Shown here: one piece after another, positions 11,908 to 24,101 of the stretch
How positions within the stretch are numbered: the first letter of the stretch is position 1
Layout: each line of letters opens with the position of its first letter
Source of the DNA: Elmis aenea
Lineage: Eukaryota > Arthropoda > Insecta > Coleoptera > Elmidae
NCBI GenBank assembly: GCA_947652605.1
Contig: OX393576.1
Coordinates: forward strand, 54,102,966 to 54,166,965
Direction: 5' to 3'
DNA length: 64,000 bases
Program-made: the position numbers and the translations under genes
The notes under the pieces: generated by a model
The model's input: only the letters and a program-made list of their open reading frames with translations
Told to the model about the DNA's origin: nothing
The model's database searches: none

Positions 11908-12327
11908 CAGGGTAGTCCAAATTCGATGGAATTGTATGGGTAATGAAGATTATTTTTAAATATTCTTATGTAAAAATCGATAATACATATTTAAAAAAAA
12001 ATACGCTCGCCGTTAAAAAGTTAGACACCAACTTACATGTTTTTAAATTGAAGCCTTACTTGGCGATGATATAGTTAAATTTCTTATTTTTTTCTCATTC
12101 CAAATATATAAGGGTTGATGTGTTTATTTTCAATAATACGCAACTTACGAAAGTTTTTTAGTTTTAAAAGAAAAAATAGTAGGCTGTGAAAACAAAAGAA
12201 AAACAAGGTGTAAAACTTTTTGAAACTCATTTGGCACAAGTAACGAATGTTTTTTAATTAGCTGTTGAGATAAACATTACAAAAATGAGAGATATCCATG
12301 TAATCCCATCGAATTTGGATCACCCTG
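11908..12327. mobile_element. Short deletion derivative of foldback family FI-1, 420 bp
   Basis: The left end CAGGGTAGTCCAAATTCGAT and right end ATCGAATTTGGATCACCCTG are inverted and flanked by TA (11906-11907, 12328-12329). The interior matches a single arm of FI-1 (16849-18755), with words such as CATTCCAAATATATAAG, GTAGGCTGTGAAAACAAAA and ACAAGGTGTAAAAC. So one arm plus both termini is retained. Confidence 0.85.
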
Positions 12328-12344
12328 TACAGTGTACACTGTAC
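12327..12344. repeat. 18 bp perfect palindrome at the edge of FI-1 copy
   Basis: GTACAGTGTACACTGTAC reads identically on both strands and begins at the last bases of the preceding element. It may have been made by a footprint or a second abutting end. No function can be inferred. Confidence 0.7.
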
Positions 12345-13651
12345 AGCCTGGACAGCGCAGCAGTTTATTAATATTTATGCGCAACCAATCGTCGTCAAGT
12401 TTAATATTGTTAACTTTCGTTATATAAGCTGTAGCTAATGCGATAGAAAACTAACTTAATTAGGATTTTCTGCACCAATCGGCAAGTAACGAGTGCTATA
12501 AAACGTAGTTATGCACTTAGTTGACGGATCAGGTATTGAAAATAAAATAATTCAATCTAGTATGCATTTCCGACTGCATAATAGTACTATCGACGTCAGA
12601 AACGTCAGCATTAATTAGGTAATTAAATAAACACATTTTGACATAAAATTTTTACTTGTGTAATAGTCGTTAAACCGTAAAGCATAATTTACTTTTTTTA
12701 ACATTTTTTTAAGCCGCTGAAACAAGCTGTATTTTGTTTGGTCCTAAATTAAAATGTTGTTTTATGTAGTGCTCATTATATTTCAAAAACCTTTGTGTCA
12801 TTTTATTAGTTTTTTTCACAGACGACACGCTACTCTCATATAATACACCCTTTGAACCTTATTGCCTAATAGGGCATTTGTTTTTATGAAAAATATTTAA
12901 TAAAGTAGAACGTTTGCTCTTGCCAATAAGAAGAAAACTGTTTTTCTGCTTTTGCATATTCGATTAGTTTAATATTACTTTTTTAAACCTTAGACAAAAT
13001 ACAAGCTTTATTTTATCAGACAGTCATAGTACATACATGCAATTTTCCTACTGCATATAGGTACCATTAAAAAAAATTTTTTGTATATTAAAAGATGATA
13101 ACAAATTTTTTAAATAAATTTGGATTTATGGGTTGTACCTAAACTCAGTTATCAGAAGTAATTTCCTTTAGCGATTCACATTAAACGTGGTTTTATCATT
13201 ATAAATCAAGTTTCGGCAAAACGTCATGTAATCTTTGCATCTCCAGACACATTTGTTACCAATTTTATTGAAAGGAATCACCCACTTGGTGTTGAAAACT
13301 TTAGCTATCTATAGGCAAGTGTTGTACCTAAACTAATTACCAGAACATATATTCTACAAACCACCGCGAGTACCAGCTATCTTTTCAAAAATTAAGTTAA
13401 AATTGAACAAACACAATTATTTCTTGTATTAAATGTACACTTGGATTCAACAAACCTGTTTACAATAATTAAGTTGTTCGGTTTTTCTAATTTCAATTTC
13501 TATTTGCATTTTCATATGTTGAAAACCAATTTTTATTTGTGTTTAATTCATTTGCAATAATGGAATTTGCAGTCTTATTGAGTTATCTGCAGATACCAAA
13601 TTAAGTTTTTCTTAATGGCTTCAAATCTTAAAAATATCTTTGTTCGACAAC
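12345..13651. other. AT-rich, nothing recognised
   Basis: No coding potential, inverted repeat or RNA was recognised. Confidence 0.35.
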
Positions 13652-13653
13652 TA

Positions 13654-13819
13654 CCGGGTGACTCAGTTTGACTGTCGTACCCCTATAACTTTTTAATTAT
13701 TGAAAATAATCCCAACAAACCTTATATTTTTGGAAACGTGGTGGCAAATTCTCTTTGTTGGAGTTATTTTCAATAATTAAAAAGTTATAGGATTGCGACA
13801 GTCAAACTGAATCACTCGG
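13654..13819. mobile_element. 166 bp MITE with 58 bp inverted termini at a TA
   Basis: The left end CCGGGTGACTCAGTTTGACT is mirrored by AGTCAAACTGAATCACTCGG at the right. The complementarity continues through TATAACTTTTTAATTATTGA for about 58 bp. TA flanks both sides (13652-13653, 13820-13821). TA duplication and size suggest a Tc1/mariner-type MITE; no protein is encoded. Confidence 0.85.
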
Positions 13820-13821
13820 TA

Positions 13822-16800
13822 TGTTGTAACTGGCCCAACATATTTTTGCTAGGCCTTACACTATATTTGTACTTAAAAAAATATATTTTTTTACAGTTGC
13901 TTGTAACCCATACTCATTACATTTATCGAGATATCTTTTCCATTACTATTTACGAAAAAACTTCCAATTACATTTATTTGTCATAAAAGTTATGAGTTGC
14001 TGAAAAGAAAGTTCAAGTCTTAATTAGCCTGGAAACAAAGTTCATTTCGTCGAATTAATTTTACGTCGCGGTCAATAAACGATTCCTAAAAATTTCGTTA
14101 AGCACTGTACTAAGAAGTTGACTGCAAGATTTCAAGAAATATTGTCTTTTAAAATAAATGAAGGTGTAACTTTTAAATGGCATCTCATTTACTATAATGT
14201 TTGAAATGGATAAACAATTACAATAAAAAAGTAGACTAAACTATATTATATAATTTGTTAATTTACATAAATAACTCATATAAGTTTTTGTTAAAGCTAA
14301 ACCTTTTCATATGTCTGGGGATCTACATGACCCGATAGGCTGTATATTGCTTACAACTTCTTTTGAAAAAGTTAAAGATAACAAACTTTGTTTTTGTGAT
14401 AAATTGTGATATCTGTAAAATAATCCTGTCATAATTTATTTATGTTATTTTACAATCCTATAACTTTGTTATGAATTATTGTTTCAAAACATTTTCTTAA
14501 ATATTTTTTGAGGCACAAATATTTGAAATCAGTTCTTTAAGGAAAACTAAATGTCGACGTATTCTGTCGAAAGCAAATCTGCGCATTTAATCATCCGGGA
14601 AACTAGCAGCATTTTCACGGACGTTTGCAGAGGTCAAATGACTGTCGTTAACCACAAATACTGAACCAAAACGTCTAAGCTAAGGAAACCAAAATAAACA
14701 GTGACTGTGAAGAATTTATTGCTGTTTCGCGTAAAAACATTTTCTTGTTATTTACCCAACACCACAAACGTGTACAAATGTAGGTAAAATTAGAAAAAAA
14801 AAGTGATTTAATTTGATTTGCTGCTAGTGATGCAGTTGTTAACTGCAAAAACAGCTGTTTATTTCGTTTTACTTTACCAGTCAAAAACTTTTATACCATA
14901 AATTTATTTAATTTTGACACTAAAAAGTATATGAAAACTATTTTGCGACAAAAGCTTCATTTTTAACACAGTCACAGTTATTGAGTCATATAAAATGTAT
15001 TTATCTGTTCTATCAAACATCGCCAATGATGAACTCTCAAAAATATTTCACTTCAGATATTAAATTTTCGTTTTTTTATCTGTTATTTTGTAAGACATCA
15101 AAATGCATTTGTGGTATGTATTCCTAAAATCGAATATATCTTATTGCTAAATTTAATTTACAAGACGCGTATTTGAATATCAAATTATGTTTTGTTCAAA
15201 AACCATTTCAGATATCTATCGCAATTTAAAAAAACAGAAAACGTTAAAAGGTTAGTAGGTACTTAAATTGTTCTACCTAATTTTTTTATTAAACAGCACT
15301 CAAGTTTTAGTTGTTGCTAATACTCTACTTACACTGTAAATTAAAATTTTATTTAAACAAAACCAAATCAAAAAGTTTCTGTTCAAGAGTATGTAAATAT
15401 TAACAATGTATACATGTAAGTAACATTTACTGTAACCTTCTACTATTTTTATTTAAAAAAAAATATTGAAAACATTATTATTGGAGACATTATCCTTTGT
15501 AAAGTAATTTTTAACGTAAATAGCTTTAAAAAAGTTATCAATGTTTTAGATCTAACACATTGGTTTGTGATATAAATTAATACATTTTAATATAACTAAA
15601 AGCATATATTTGAGAACTGTATGAAATATCTCAAAATCAATCAATCACTCTTGAAATTAATTTAAATTCGTATTTATTTATTTATGACTAATATAAAAAA
15701 TACAATTTAGTCAATATAATCTAATGTCAAATTTCATTAAACCAGTATCTCGAATAATGCAAATAAGAGCGAAGTATCTACATAAATAAAGATTTGCAAA
15801 TTAAAATAATCGCTAATATTTGTTTAGGACATTGATAACAGTAAATATATTTAGCAATGGATGAAATACTTTTGCCCTCAAAAAATTATATAGCCATACC
15901 TGTTTTAATTATATCACTATTTGCTTGTTTTAGTTATCTACAAACATTGTTATATCAGTTGTGAAATAATCTGCCTGTTTATTTTTGTGTTAAACAACTA
16001 AAAAAAAAATGGAATTGTAGTAATCGATTTAGTTTATTTAAAAAAATATATGATTTGCGTTGTTTATTTTGCCAAAGTGGAATATGATACGCTAAAGTAA
16101 AAACGAACTTAAAGTGCCGTAGCTATGATATTCAGTTCATATTGCTGCCAATTAACCTGTATGCTAGTTATCCAAGACTTTTTCGCAAAATGCGCTCGAA
16201 CTAATTAGGTAAAAATTACAAATATTTGCACGTCTTTTATCTATACAAAAATTCTGCGATGTAATAAGCTTCTATTCTTTTATTTCTGCATTTCTGCACT
16301 TGAAAAAATTTCACATAATTAAGTTTTTCAACTAATTTTACATTTTTATCGTTTGTGTGAAGTGCATCATTTATTATACTCGCTGCATATAAAAATGGTG
16401 GAAAATGTATGCGCAAGCCGTAAAATAATAATTTAATTCAGTGGATGTGCTCATGATCGCAGTGCTGAAAAATACAAAATGTAATTAAAATTATTAACAA
16501 GTTTAAATAAAATTTCTGTTTTAGAAGCCTCCTAGATGTACATGATATGTTTTTGTTTCATTAAGTTTTAACTTGATAAACTTCTAATTCGCTACACAAG
16601 GTTGCCAGGTTACGAAATCACATCATCTTTTCATTGTCAGACAGTAAAATAATAAAATAAAATACAAAATAATTAGTAACAATAAAAAATTATCTGACAT
16701 TTGCTTTAAATACCACTCCATTCGTTGTTTATATTGTTCATATTACCCAGTAATCAAATCAAAGTTATTTTGCACACTCTGAGAATATAATTTAAGAAAA

Positions 16801-16846
16801 TGCAATTTAACTACATAATATGTATGTCATACTAATACTGCGTATA
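13822..16846. other. 3 kb AT-rich, nothing recognised
   Basis: I saw no transposon terminus, coding sequence or RNA. This is one of the longest apparently unique stretches. The frame at 14675-14884 has no recognisable features. Confidence 0.35.
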
Positions 16847-16900
16847 TACAGGGTGGTCCAAATTCGATGGGATTGCATGGTTATCTCGGTTAATATTTAA

Positions 16901-17583
16901 CCCTTTCAATACGACTTTTGGCCAGAACAGTTAATGATTTTTAAATGACAAAAATCTATTACTCTATAGTAGATATGTATATATATACAAAATTTTGGAA
17001 TTTTAAATTTGACAGTTTTCGAAAAAAAAAGGCTTGGGACAAATATGTCCCAGCAGTACTGACCCCTTGGGATTACTTATGTCCCAGCAGTACTGACCTC
17101 TTGGGATTACTTATGTCCCAGCAGTATAGAAGCTAAACAAGCAGATATAAGGCTTATGGTTTGAAACACTACTGGGATAAACAAATCCCGTGCTCGTATA
17201 GTCGTATATACTGCAGGGATTTATAAATCCCAGCCTTCCCAATTTCGCAAATTTCTAAGAAATTATTACTTGAATTTTGTGTAAAAAATTGTTGTGACCT
17301 ACCTGACAATGATGTTTTGAAAAACTAACTAAAAACAAATGACATTCACAACAAAACACTAAAAATTCTGCTAGAACTTGTAGAAAGCACAGAAACGAAA
17401 AACAAAAATGGTTGACTAACAAAGTGTGAATGCGTTCAAGGTAACAAACGAGCGGTTTAATACGTAGTATAAACCCAAGATGACTGAATAATACCATCCC
17501 AAAGTATTTTAAAGCCAAATATTTTAAGGCAGAATTTTTTAAAAATTTCTCGGGACGTATATATCCCCGCAGTATTGAAACGG
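16901..17583. mobile_element. piggyBac-type element, 683 bp, nested in FI-1
   Basis: TTAA (16897-16900 and 17584-17587) flanks inverted ends CCCTTTCAATAC and GTATTGAAACGG. The intact right arm of the host FI-1 element reads ATATTTAAGATAGCG with one TTAA where this element sits, so the insertion duplicated exactly TTAA. Private palindromes of the form GGGAN(6-8)TCCC recur at about 17037, 17173, 17217 and 17553, often followed by GCAGTA. No transposase was recognised; the 87-codon minus frame inside has no domain I know. Confidence 0.92.
17042..17128. repeat. 34 bp tandem repeat, about 2.5 copies
   Basis: GTCCCAGCAGTACTGACC recurs at 17047, 17081 and, truncated, 17115, with TTGGGATTACTTAT between the copies. 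It lies inside the piggyBac-type element and reiterates half of its private palindrome. Confidence 0.9.
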
Positions 17584-18757
17584 TTAAGATAGAGAAACGG
17601 TTAAATTACCAAAAATGTGCAGTTTTTTGAGACAAACTCAGAACCGTTTTCAAAAATATTCTATCATTTCCGGTTTTCGAGTTATCGAATAAAAAGTGTT
17701 TTTTTGTCATATTAATAATGTGTCATATCTCCGTTATTGTTGTAAATTTCAAAAATATTTATTAAGATTATTTTTGGATATTTTTATGTTTAACTTGATT
17801 ACACTAAACAAAAAATTTTTACGCTCACCGTTAAAAAGTTATGACACAAACTTACCTTTTTTTAAATGGAAACGATAATTGGCCATGACCTATTTAAATT
17901 CCTCATTTTTTTCTTATTCCAAATATATAAGAGTTGATGTATTTATTTTCAACAATACGCAAGTTATGAAGGTTTTTTAGTTTTTTTTTAAAAGAAAATC
18001 ATAGTAGGCTGTGAAAACAAAAAATAAACAAGGTGTAAAACCTTATAAAACTCATGTGGTATAAGTAACCAAGGTTTTTTAATTTGTTATTGAGATAAAT
18101 ACGAAATTTTTTGAACATAAGATAAACAACAATATCCTACGTTACTGCTGATACCGACTATATCGTTGTTTTCTTATTTTCAAATATTTACAATGTTTAT
18201 CTCCACAACAAATTAAAAAACCTTGGTAACTTGTACCACATGAGTTTTGTAAGGTTTTACACCTTTTGTTTGGTTTTTGTTTTCATAGCCTACTATGATT
18301 TTCTTAGAAAAAAAAACCTAAAAAACCTTCATAACTTGCGTATTATTAAAAATAAATACATCGACCTTTATATATTTGGAATGAGAAAAAAATGAGGAAT
18401 TTAAATAGGTCATAGCCAACTATCGTTTCCATTTAAAAAAAGGTAAGTTTGTGTCATAACTTTTTAACGGCGAGCGTAAAAATATTTTGTTTAGTATAAT
18501 CAAATTAAACATAAAAATATCCAAAAATAATCTTAATAAATATTTTTGAAATTTACAACAATAACGGAGATATTATTAATATGACAAAAAAACACTTTTT
18601 ATTCGATAACTCGAAAACCGGAAATGATAGAATATTTTTGAAAACGGTTCTGAGTTTGTCTCAAAAAACTGCACATTTTTGGTAATTTAACCGTTTCGCT
18701 ATCTTAAATATTAACCGAGATACCCATGCAATCCCATCGAATTTGGACCACCCTGTA

Positions 18758-19380
18758 CATGGTGTTTAAGCATGAGTTTTTTACCTACGATAAAGCAGCT
18801 AATAATCAGCAGGTACGCCAAATCAATACATTATAAAACATCTTTTGCAATAAACTTTGGGCACAATATGAGCGTCACACCATAAATTAAACTACAATCA
18901 AATTTCACGCGTGGTTACCCAAACATTAAATTATAACTTCAGAAAACTTATATTAAGTTTAGCAGAAAAGATCAAACACTTTATTGAAAGTAAATGTTCT
19001 GAAGTAAGAGCAACAAGGTCTTCAGCAAAATTACTCTTCCTTTCCTTCGTAAATGCATTTACAGAGGATAGACTCGGCACGCACAAATACAATCAAAACT
19101 TTACGGTCCTATTATCTGTTTTACACATACGCATATACGTATGAAATTCAGACTAATATTATGGCCCATTCGCTTTATAGAGAACTTAAAATTCGTGTTT
19201 AAAGCGGCAAACAGCTGTAATATTGGATTTCCCTATGTGAATATAAAAACAAACGACCATTGTCGTTTAAAACAGCCACAAAAATATTTTTTTACAGAAG
19301 GTATTGTAAAAAAAGTTTTCATTAAACGTAAGCTTAATGTCAAAAATGAAGGTATAAAAAATAATAGTACGTAATTTATA
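18758..19380. other. AT-rich, nothing recognised
   Basis: Two consecutive 77-codon plus frames (18911-19144 and 19141-19374) overlap slightly. Their composition is AT-driven and no domain is seen; I do not call genes. Confidence 0.35.
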
Positions 19381-19382
19381 TA

Positions 19383-20187
19383 CAGCGTGTTTAAAATTCG
19401 AGTTTTAACATGTGGATTTTGCTTATTATAACAACTAAGTATAGGTGTAAATTTGTCAAAGTTGCTAAATTGGGTGATCAATAATAATCCGAAGAGAAAT
19501 TAGACTTTTACGTAAAAAAATACTTGTTCAAAACAGGCTTTTATTTAAATTTTCTTAAAAGAAAAAATACCTTTTTCTAAAAGCTTGCGCTAGATGTTTA
19601 TAGATATTTAATTCGATAGAAATAAGGAAAATTTATTATTTCCGTTTTAGTTATCTCTAAACTCACAAATTTTTACCCTAAAATCGTAATCAGCACCTCA
19701 AAAAACCTATAGATATCGACTTTGAGCTAAGTCATAATATATAGATGACAAAAATTCTGCCCTATTGGAGCCGCTATCTTAAATTTTAATAGTGTCAAAA
19801 TTTTAAAGTGTATTGTCACTGAGACCATGTATGCATGCAAAATATCAGGTCAATCAGATAAGTATGTAGAAGTGAATTAAAATTGAGTTTCAAGATTTGA
19901 TCTAAACAAACAAACATGTGGAGTTGAATAAAAGCTTGCAAAAATTTGTGATTACCATCTGATTCGGTAAAGTACACACTTTGAAGAATTTGTACTACAA
20001 TTGAGTTACAGACGGAATTCATAAATCGTATTTTTATCTAATTTCCTCAGATACCGTCTTAAGATATTTGCAATTTCTCTTCGGATTATGGAACACTGAA
20101 TTCAGCAGCTTTACCAAATTTAAACATACTCAAGCTATTTATACTAAGCGAGATTTTCATGTTTACACTCGAACTTTAAACACCCTG
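19383..20187. mobile_element. Foldback family FI-6, 0.8 kb copy
   Basis: The left end CAGCGTGTTTAAAATTCGAG and right end CTCGAACTTTAAACACCCTG are inverted, with TA on the left. Complementarity extends about 125 bp, to TCCGAAGAGAAATT and its reverse. The interior matches the relic at 2960-3720. The ATCTCG word is mutated on the left and intact on the right (GCGAGAT). No coding sequence is present. Confidence 0.85.
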
Positions 20188-20189
20188 TT

Positions 20190-20815
20190 TACGTGTTATT
20201 GTAAAAAAATTACTTTACATTTGTTTTAATTGCTCGGTACAATTAAAATAAGAAAATAAACCAAATGCATTTTCTTAATCAACGCAAACCGTAAAAGCGT
20301 TGTGCTACATACCTAGGAAACGATTAACCTTTATAAATTAAATTTTAGTGAAGTACAATTTAACCCTAAATTTACCCTAATCACGTGTCAAGTTTTCGTG
20401 AATATGACGTTTAATTCATTTAAATTACTGTAAAGTCACTTACAAATAAGAGAAAGCATAATAATCAGTATTGCCATAAACGTATACCGTGAATATATAT
20501 GCTAATTCTTTTATCTATTATGGTACCATATTTTGCAGTTTTCTTATTGTATCAAAATGAAATATTTCGTAATAAAATTTAATAGAAATTAACGCAAAGT
20601 GCGAACAAATGAAAAGTTGTATTAATAGTATATTACATAAGAAGGGTTGTAAGAAGCACATTACGAACGAGTGGAAAAGCTGCGCACAAAGCCGCGTAGC
20701 GGCGAGTGAGTATTTTCACGAGTGCGTAATTGCTTTACAACTCGAGTTATGTAGCATACTTTTTCTACGAACACATAATACATACGATTTTAACGGCTTT
20801 TTGGCTAATATATAC
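20190..20815. other. AT-rich, nothing recognised
   Basis: The plus frame at 20609-20821 (70 codons) ends in the next element and has no recognised motif. Confidence 0.35.
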
Positions 20816-20817
20816 AT

Positions 20818-21411
20818 GTAATTACCATTGAATAAAAAGATAAAGGAATGAGCTTTTAATACTATACAGCGTTTGAGCGGCGACGGAAATGACGACATAA
20901 ATGGCTTCTGATGGCGGCCGGTTTTGACAGGTCAAACAGTCAAGAAATTTAGGGTTTTGTGTGCTACAATGGTTAGCTGCAAATCTTTTAGTCTTATTAG
21001 GTCAAAAAATGTTGAAGATTAAAAGATTATGTTTCATAGGTAAGTAGACATTAATATTTTGTAGTGTAATCATGCATTGAAAATTTGATGTGGTCTGTCA
21101 AAATGGTATGTCATATCAGTGGCGTGCATTTGTGTACAGCATATTTTTTAACTCTCATAATAAACAATCCAAATATTGAAATATGCTGTCGTTTTTTTAA
21201 TTCCCTCAACCACGAAACAAGAAATAAATAAGTAAATAATAGGCTCAATTCAAAACAAAGCAAATATTTACATTAATCAATACATATTTAAAAATGTTAG
21301 ATACGCCACTGGGAAGCGGAAACATGCATCCGCCATATTGAGAGGCTAACCTGGACGCCTTAGTATCGCTATAACGCTCCTTCCTTTATCTTTTTATTCA
21401 ATGGTAATTAC
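20818..21411. mobile_element. TIR element with 31 bp ends GTAATTACCATTGAATAAAA, 594 bp
   Basis: GTAATTACCATTGAATAAAA followed by AGATAAAGGAA at the left is exactly mirrored at 21381-21411. Just inside, GAATGAGC and GCTCCTTCC are also related. The interior contains ATGGCTTCTGATGGCGG and an inverted CCGCCATATTG. No clear target duplication was found, so the superfamily is unassigned. No coding sequence is seen. Confidence 0.8.
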
Positions 21412-21450
21412 TTTGTCTTGTCAATTTTGACGTAAGCCTACTTTGACGTA

Positions 21451-21700
21451 TCTAGACAAGTGCGCGTTTTGCTTACCGTGCGTTATAACTCACTTACTAG
21501 GCATGCTGGAAGTAAGGCTAGTTCGATCTTTCTAGACAAGTGTGCGTTTTGCTTACCGTGCGTTAGGACTCACTTAACTAGACATGCAGGAAGTGTTTGA
21601 CATGAGTCTACATGATCATTTCTTTAAAACAAACTGTGCTTTTTGCTTACCGCGCGTAAGGACCCACTTACTATGGTTGCAAGCTGTACGGTAAGTGTCA
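21451..21700. repeat. Three-copy tandem repeat, unit about 80-95 bp
   Basis: The block TCTAGACAAGTGYGCGTTTT followed by GCTTACCGTGCGTTA and CTCACTTA starts at 21451 and 21531. A more diverged copy (TGTGCTTTTTGCTTACCGCG) is at 21636. It is less AT-rich than its flanks. No open frame persists through the units. Confidence 0.85.
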
Positions 21701-21841
21701 TTTACATTAGTGGCAGTAGAAAAAAATTTATTTTAAAGGTGTGTAGGATCTACAAATGATTAATAAAGGTATAGGTTATGGAGTTATAACAAAAGTTATG
21801 CATTTTAAACTGACCAATTTTCTAAAGGGATTGGCTTATAT

Positions 21842-22125
21842 CAGGGGTCAGCAACGCGGCGCCCGCGGGCACCATGGCGCCCTCGGTGAGATTTTTATGC
21901 ACCCTCACTGTATTACACACATATGGTGTTAAAAAATCAGTTCTATGGTACGCTCAGGCATTGCTAACCGACCGAAATGTGCGAATTTGAACCTTATTTA
22001 TTACGTCCTTAGGCCACTACCCCAAATAAAACCTTTAATATTTTAAAGTTTTTTTTTTCGGGCTCACCTCAATAACTTTTAAATTTATATTATGTCCTGA
22101 TTAACAAAAAGGTTATCGACCCCTG
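21842..22125. mobile_element. hAT-type MITE, 284 bp, 8 bp target duplication
   Basis: The ends CAGGGGTCAGCAAC and TTATCGACCCCTG are the hAT style CAGNGRTC. The flanks GCTTATAT and GCTTACAT agree at 7 of 8 bases, as expected for hAT. The interior is the reverse orientation of the copy at 49846-50113 (shared GTGCGAATTTGAACCTTAT, ATTACGTCC, GGCCACTACC). Confidence 0.92.
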
Positions 22126-22132
22126 GCTTACA

Positions 22133-22878
22133 TGTATAGTAGGCATCGCTTATTGCGATCACTAGGTATAGAATCATGCGTTTTATATTTTAGGAGAAAT
22201 TGTAAAAAATTGTTTTCATACTCTATAGTTTCATAGCTTATTAAAATCTATTTCGAAAATCACAATCAAATTTGGCATTGGCTCATTGGTTGAATTTAAA
22301 AAAATTGAGCGTGCTTTTGTTCAAAGATACATATTTGACAGAAGAATGAGAATTTGGCAAATGAAGTAGAACTTGACTATTGTATTTGCTTGAGTTTTCG
22401 CTATTTCTTTGACGATTGCAGAAAAAAATTAAGATGCAACTACATATTTCATTTGTTGGTACTTTTTGAATGACGCGGTATAGAAGAAATAATGTCGGGT
22501 GAATAATGAATAAATTAGTTGTTAAAAGGAAAAAAGAGCAAGTTTCTTACAAAAAATCAAAAAAATCAATAATTCGTGAATGTGACGGACAATAAATTTT
22601 ACCACACCCTTCTCTTAAAAGATATAGGTTATTTAAGCACAGGAATTGAAAGAGCAGAAATGCAGCTGTCATTCTGTATTAATCGTATTTCTCTAAAAAA
22701 ATTACTCTTGGTGCCACAACAAAATAACTCCGAAACGTACATTCTCTCCCCGTTTTGGTTCCAAAGCGTTACCGGATCAACCATTTTGCCAAACCAACCG
22801 TAAAGGTAGTGTTAAATTTAAGCAAAATAAATTAAGATTTGACAAAATTATGGTATCACCACAACAAGTGCATAAATA
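22133..22878. other. AT-rich, nothing recognised
   Basis: A 75-codon plus frame at 22576-22803 has ordinary-looking composition but no recognised domain, start context or splice sites. Confidence 0.35.
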
Positions 22879-22880
22879 TA

Positions 22881-23908
22881 CAGGGATGCGCAAAAGTATG
22901 GAAACAAACAAATATCCAGAAGACTGTTAAATATATTTCAATAAAATTTGGTATCTGACCGTTATCGTATATTCCGGATTTGATAAAAATATTCAGGTTG
23001 CGATACGACTTCCGGTTCAACCGAAAACGGACCTTAACTTTGAAATTTTAAATAGAACACCCTGTATATTTTATAGGATTTAGTATTTGTCATCACACTG
23101 GTCCAACAAAAAAATGCATAAATAATTTAAAAAAATCTTAATTCAAAAGTAAGAATGGTAAAATTCGTTAACAAAAATGTCAAAAATTTGTACGGAAAAG
23201 ATAGATTTAAAACTTTCTTGTTTTTTTCTTTCAATTGTTTAAATTAACACTGTCTTCCTTCATAGCCTACATGAAAATATTACGTTGCCCTAATAATTAA
23301 CAATAAAATCGCGATATCTCGGAAAATATCAATTTTAGGTGAAAAACAGCCTTTATGTTTTCGAAAGAGAATTAAATTTTCTATAAGAATGTGTAAAAAT
23401 ATACAGGGTGTTGTATTTAAGAAAAGTGAGTTATCGATGTTTAAAGTTGTACAAGTTTGAACAAGCGTAAAAAACGCCCTGTATAATATTTTTTAAATGT
23501 AAGTTGTGCAAAGTGTTAGTTAGCTTATTGTCAACATAAACTTAAAAAAAAATATTACTTGCCATTTTAAAGTTCTTAAATGTTGAAAATTTTTGAAAGT
23601 GCTGTAAGGCTCAAAATTTTCATAAAAATGTGATTTTAACGAAAACGGTTGACTTTGGCCCCATACAACCTTTTACATTTTTTGAAGCAAATTTTAAGAG
23701 GAATCCAAAAATATAAAAATATACAGGGTGTTCTATTTAAAATTTCAGAGTTTAGGTCCGTTTCCGGTTGAACCGGAAGTCGTATCGCAACCTCAATATT
23801 TTTATCGAATCCGGAATATACGATAACGGTCAGATACCAAATTTCATTGAAAATATTTTTAATAGTGTTCTAGATATTTGTTTGTTTCCATACTTTTGCG
23901 CATCCCTG
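22881..23908. mobile_element. Foldback family FI-2, 1.03 kb
   Basis: Termini CAGGGATGCGCAAAAGTATG and CATACTTTTGCGCATCCCTG are flanked by TA. The arms (about 22881-23068 and 23722-23908) are inverted and contain TTCCGGTTGAACCGGAAG-like words. Inner CACCCTGTATA and TATACAGGGTG sites at 23062 and 23722 bound the middle section, and a further pair at 23402-23484 lies within it. A second copy at 57791 confirms that the whole segment moves as a unit. No coding sequence is present. Confidence 0.88.
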
Positions 23909-23956
23909 TATATAAAAGTCCAGCCTGACTCTGTCTATAACGCATGAATATAGCTA

Positions 23957-24101
23957 CGGGTTGACTTATGTCATACTTGACAATCATCATGAGGTTATGT
24001 TATTATAGTATAGTAATCTGTAATGTTTTTATAGTAATCTGTAACGCGGGTTGACTTATGTCATACTTGACAATCCCGTCCTAGGACGGGCTAACTGCTA
24101 G
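23957..24101 (+). mobile_element. Helitron-like 3' terminus with 16 bp perfect palindrome
   Basis: The direct repeat CGGGTTGACTTATGTCATAC occurs at about 23959 and 24047. The second copy is followed by the perfect palindrome CCCGTCCTAGGACGGG (24075-24090) and, 8 bases later, CTAG before a T. A hairpin, short spacer and CTAG|T is the Helitron 3' end pattern. The 5' end could not be located with confidence; TCTATAACGCATG near 23934 is a candidate but is preceded by G, not A. Confidence 0.6.

Larger units (their letters stand above)
16849..18755. mobile_element. Foldback family FI-1, full copy with 0.6 kb arms, interrupted
   Basis: Termini CAGGGTGGTCCAAATTCGAT and ATCGAATTTGGACCACCCTG lie next to TA on both sides (16847-16848, 18756-18757). 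Apart from a nested element at 16901-17583, the left arm and the right arm (about 18165-18755) are near-identical reverse complements around a spacer of about 95 bp. The word TATCTCGGTTA starts 33 nt in from the end. No transposase is encoded. Transcription across it would give a hairpin with roughly 550 bp of duplex. Confidence 0.9.

Noticed and set aside
17034..17128. Repeats with short spacers as a CRISPR-like array
   Set aside because: Only about 2.5 contiguous units within a eukaryotic piggyBac-type element; no unique spacers.
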